Shown: positions 5,813 through 7,599 of the stretch, one piece after another
Numbering within the stretch: position 1 is the first letter of the stretch
Layout of the letters: each line of letters starts with the position of its first letter
NCBI GenBank assembly: GCA_020047725.1
Contig: JAIFNM010000011.1
Coordinates: 1-7,599, forward strand
Source: Betaproteobacteria bacterium
Lineage (GTDB): Bacteria > Pseudomonadota > Gammaproteobacteria > Burkholderiales > Rhodocyclaceae
DNA: 7,599 nucleotides
Direction of reading: 5' to 3'
The notes under the pieces: generated by a model
What the model saw: only the letters and a program-made list of their open reading frames with translations
Database searches by the model: none
Told to the model about the DNA's origin: nothing
Translations under genes and position numbers: made by a program

Positions 5813-5845
5813 GCCGCCGTACGGTATTCACCTGCGGCGGCTTTT
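5813..5845 (+). terminator. Intrinsic terminator after rplY
   Basis: GCCGCCG (5813-5819) pairs perfectly with CGGCGGC (5835-5841) across a 15-base loop, followed by TTTT (5842-5845) and then CATTTT. The stem is GC-rich and strong, but the loop is large and the T-run short. It ends 21 bp before the pth start, so pth again either depends on read-through or has a start site overlapping the end of rplY. Confidence 0.75.
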
Positions 5846-5866
5846 CATTTTCCAGAGCGACTTGAC

Positions 5867-6436
5867 ATGACTCCTCCACGCCTGATCGTCGGCCTGGGCA
5901 ATCCCGGCAGTGAGTACGAAGACAATCGCCATAACCTCGGTTTCTGGTTTGTCGACCGTCTGGCACGTGAACTCAAGGTGCCACTTGCGCCGCAGGGTAA
6001 ATTCTTTGGCCGGGTTGGCCGGCTGGGTGATTTGTGGCTATTGCAACCAACCACCTTCATGAACCGTTCTGGTCAGGCCGTTGTTTCCCTTGCCGGCTTC
6101 TACAAGATACTCCCGGACGAAATCCTCGTCGCTCATGACGAACTTGACCTGCTGCCAGGCGGCATCCGCCTCAAACAGGGTGGCGGCAATGGCGGCCATA
6201 ATGGGCTGAAGGATATTCAGGCCCGCCTGACGGTGCCGGATTTCTGGCGGCTTCGTCTGGGAATCGGGCATCCGGGCGACCGGAACGAGGTCGTCAATTA
6301 CGTCCTCAAGGCGCCACGCAAGGAAGAACAGGAATTGATTGACCGCGCGCTTGACCGCTGTCTGCTGGCTTGGCCTAAACTGGGTGCCGGTGACTACGAG
6401 GCCGCGCAACGCCAACTGCACCCCAAGGCGGTTTAG
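5867..6436 (+). CDS. pth: Peptidyl-tRNA hydrolase
   Basis: Pth cleaves the ester bond of peptidyl-tRNAs that drop off the ribosome, freeing tRNA for reuse; it is usually essential. The protein has 189 residues, close to the usual ~190. Key residues are all present: Asn12 in GLGNPG, the catalytic His22 in NRHNLGF, Asn66 in TTFMNRSG, Asp91 in HDELDL, and Asn112 in GGHNGLKD, matching E. coli Asn10, His20, Asn68, Asp93 and Asn114. The ATG at 5867 is supported by MTPPRLIVGLGNPG lying directly at the N-terminus. The ribosome binding site is weak (AGAG at 5854-5857, nine bases upstream). It sits between rplY and ychF, a common neighbourhood in proteobacteria, and 34 bp before ychF with no terminator seen in that gap, so the two are probably cotranscribed. 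Confidence 0.98.
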   Translation: MTPPRLIVGLGNPGSEYEDNRHNLGFWFVDRLARELKVPLAPQGKFFGRVGRLGDLWLLQPTTFMNRSGQAVVSLAGFYKILPDEILVAHDELDLLPGGIRLKQGGGNGGHNGLKDIQARLTVPDFWRLRLGIGHPGDRNEVVNYVLKAPRKEEQELIDRALDRCLLAWPKLGAGDYEAAQRQLHPKAV

Positions 6437-6470
6437 CTGTTAAACGAATGCAACATACAGGAATTTCACC

Positions 6471-7562
6471 ATGAGCCTCAAATGCGGAATCGTCGGTTTG
6501 CCCAACGTGGGCAAATCCACTCTCTTCAATGCCCTGACCAAGGCCGGCGTGGCGGCGGAAAATTACCCCTTTTGTACCATCGATCCGTCCGTCGGCGTCG
6601 TCGAAGTCCCGGACAAGCGTCTCGTTGCGCTGACCGCCATCGTTAAGCCGCAGCGCGTGGTGCCGGCAGTGACCGAGTTCGTCGATATCGCCGGTCTGGT
6701 GGCGGGTGCGTCCAAGGGTGAAGGGCTGGGCAACAAGTTCCTGGCCAATATCCGCGAGACTGATGCTGTCCTGCACGTGGTTCGCTGCTTTGCCGATGAC
6801 AACGTGATTCATGTTTCCGGGAGCGTTGATCCCATTCGCGACATCGAGATCATCGATACCGAACTGGCGCTGGCTGATATGGCCACTGTCGAAAAGGCGC
6901 TACTGCGTTATCGCCGCCCGGCGAGTGCCGGTGACAAGGAAGCCAAGCTGCTGGTGGCAGTGCTCGACAAGTGCTTCGCTCAACTGGATCAGGGTAAGCC
7001 GGTACGTGCGCTCGATCTGTCCAAGGAGGAATGGCTCAATCTCAAGCCCTTCTGTTTGATCACTGCCAAGCCGGTGCTGTACGCAGCCAACGTCGCGGAG
7101 AACGGCTTCGAGAACAATCCGCACCTCGACGCCGTGCGCACACACGCCGAAGCCGAGGGAGCCGAAGTGGTCTCGGTCTGTGCAGCAATTGAAGCTGAGA
7201 TCGCCGACCTGGATGATGACGAGAAACAGATCTTCTTGGCCGACTTGGGCCTGGAAGAACCTGGCCTGGATCGCCTGGTGCACACCGGCTACCATTTGCT
7301 CGGTCTGCAAACCTACTTCACGGCGGGGGTCAAGGAAGTGCGGGCGTGGACAATCCACAAGGGCGATACGGCACCGCAGGCTGCCGGTGTTATCCATACC
7401 GACTTTGAGCGTGGTTTCATCCGCGCGCAGACCATCGCCTACGACGACTTCATCGCTTATGGTGGTGAGCACGGAGCCAAGGAAGCGGGCAAGATGCGCG
7501 CCGAGGGCAAGGAGTATGTCGTCAAGGACGGCGACGTTCTCAATTTCCTTTTCAACGTCTGA
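6471..7562 (+). CDS. ychF: Ribosome-associated ATPase YchF (Obg family, OLA1 homologue)
   Basis: YchF is an Obg-family P-loop protein that prefers ATP to GTP and associates with ribosomes. In E. coli it influences translation initiation and the oxidative stress response (it is known to bear on catalase activity). The complete protein has 363 residues, the family length. Motifs are the P-loop GLPNVGKST (9-17), the G3 motif DIAGLV (72-77) with a hydrophobic residue after the glycine, as in HAS-type NTPases, and NVAE (207-210) in place of the GTP-specifying NKxD, which explains the ATP preference. A helical insertion lies at about 125-190 and a TGS domain at about 278-361, ending DGDVLNFLFNV. 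The ATG at 6471 has AGGA at 6459-6462, eight bases upstream. It is the last gene of the block here. Frameworks such as Obg, Era or EngA are excluded by the NxxE motif and the TGS ending. Confidence 0.98.
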   Translation: MSLKCGIVGLPNVGKSTLFNALTKAGVAAENYPFCTIDPSVGVVEVPDKRLVALTAIVKPQRVVPAVTEFVDIAGLVAGASKGEGLGNKFLANIRETDAVLHVVRCFADDNVIHVSGSVDPIRDIEIIDTELALADMATVEKALLRYRRPASAGDKEAKLLVAVLDKCFAQLDQGKPVRALDLSKEEWLNLKPFCLITAKPVLYAANVAENGFENNPHLDAVRTHAEAEGAEVVSVCAAIEAEIADLDDDEKQIFLADLGLEEPGLDRLVHTGYHLLGLQTYFTAGVKEVRAWTIHKGDTAPQAAGVIHTDFERGFIRAQTIAYDDFIAYGGEHGAKEAGKMRAEGKEYVVKDGDVLNFLFNV

Positions 7563-7580
7563 GCATAACATCGGATGATT

Positions 7581-7597
7581 CCGGTGGATTTCACCGG
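7581..7597 (+). terminator. Hairpin after ychF, probably a terminator cut by the window end
   Basis: CCGGTG (7581-7586) pairs perfectly with CACCGG (7592-7597) around a five-base loop, 18 bp after the ychF stop. Only CC follows before the window ends, so a T-run cannot be confirmed. Confidence 0.5.
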
Positions 7598-7599
7598 CC

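Noticed and set aside
6900..7571. Long minus-strand reading frame (223 codons) opposite ychF
   Set aside because: It is a mirror of the strong codon pattern of ychF in high-G+C DNA; it has no recognisable motif and ychF is certain.

Overview
The window looks like chromosomal DNA from a betaproteobacterium, probably a Rhodocyclales-type organism (Dechloromonas/Azospira-like). This is inferred from the protein sequences, the moderately high G+C and the gene order, not from any search. Every recognisable gene lies on the + strand.

Left part (1-1250): the end of a branched-chain amino-acid type (HAAT family) ABC transporter operon. It holds the 3' part of livG and a complete livF, 2 bp apart. 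The permease and binding-protein genes would lie upstream, outside the window.

Middle part (1251-4006): a 462-bp stretch without a convincing gene (1251-1712) carries an unusual set of short-loop palindromes. Two are near-identical copies with one compensated base pair. A third is preceded by GTAG, as in REP elements. Next come an AlkK-like fatty-acid--CoA ligase (1713-3326) and, 32 bp later, a small protein that joins a four-cysteine zinc ribbon, one membrane helix and a glutaredoxin domain (3359-3889). A good -10 box with a GC-rich discriminator then leads into a tRNA gene.

Right part (4007-7599): a conserved housekeeping block, tRNA-Gln(TTG) - prs - rplY - pth - ychF. Related blocks are known in beta- and gammaproteobacteria; in E. 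coli the order is lolB-ispE-prs-...-pth-ychF. The block supplies PRPP synthesis, a 5S-rRNA-binding ribosomal protein, recycling of peptidyl-tRNA, and a ribosome-associated ATPase, so most of it serves translation. Terminator-like hairpins follow the tRNA, prs and rplY, and a further hairpin begins after ychF, so the block is probably read as partly separate units with read-through.

Most of the window is ordinary core genome. The parts worth a second look are the palindrome cluster at 1307-1583, the zinc ribbon/membrane/glutaredoxin fusion, and the terminator only 36 bp ahead of the prs start codon.
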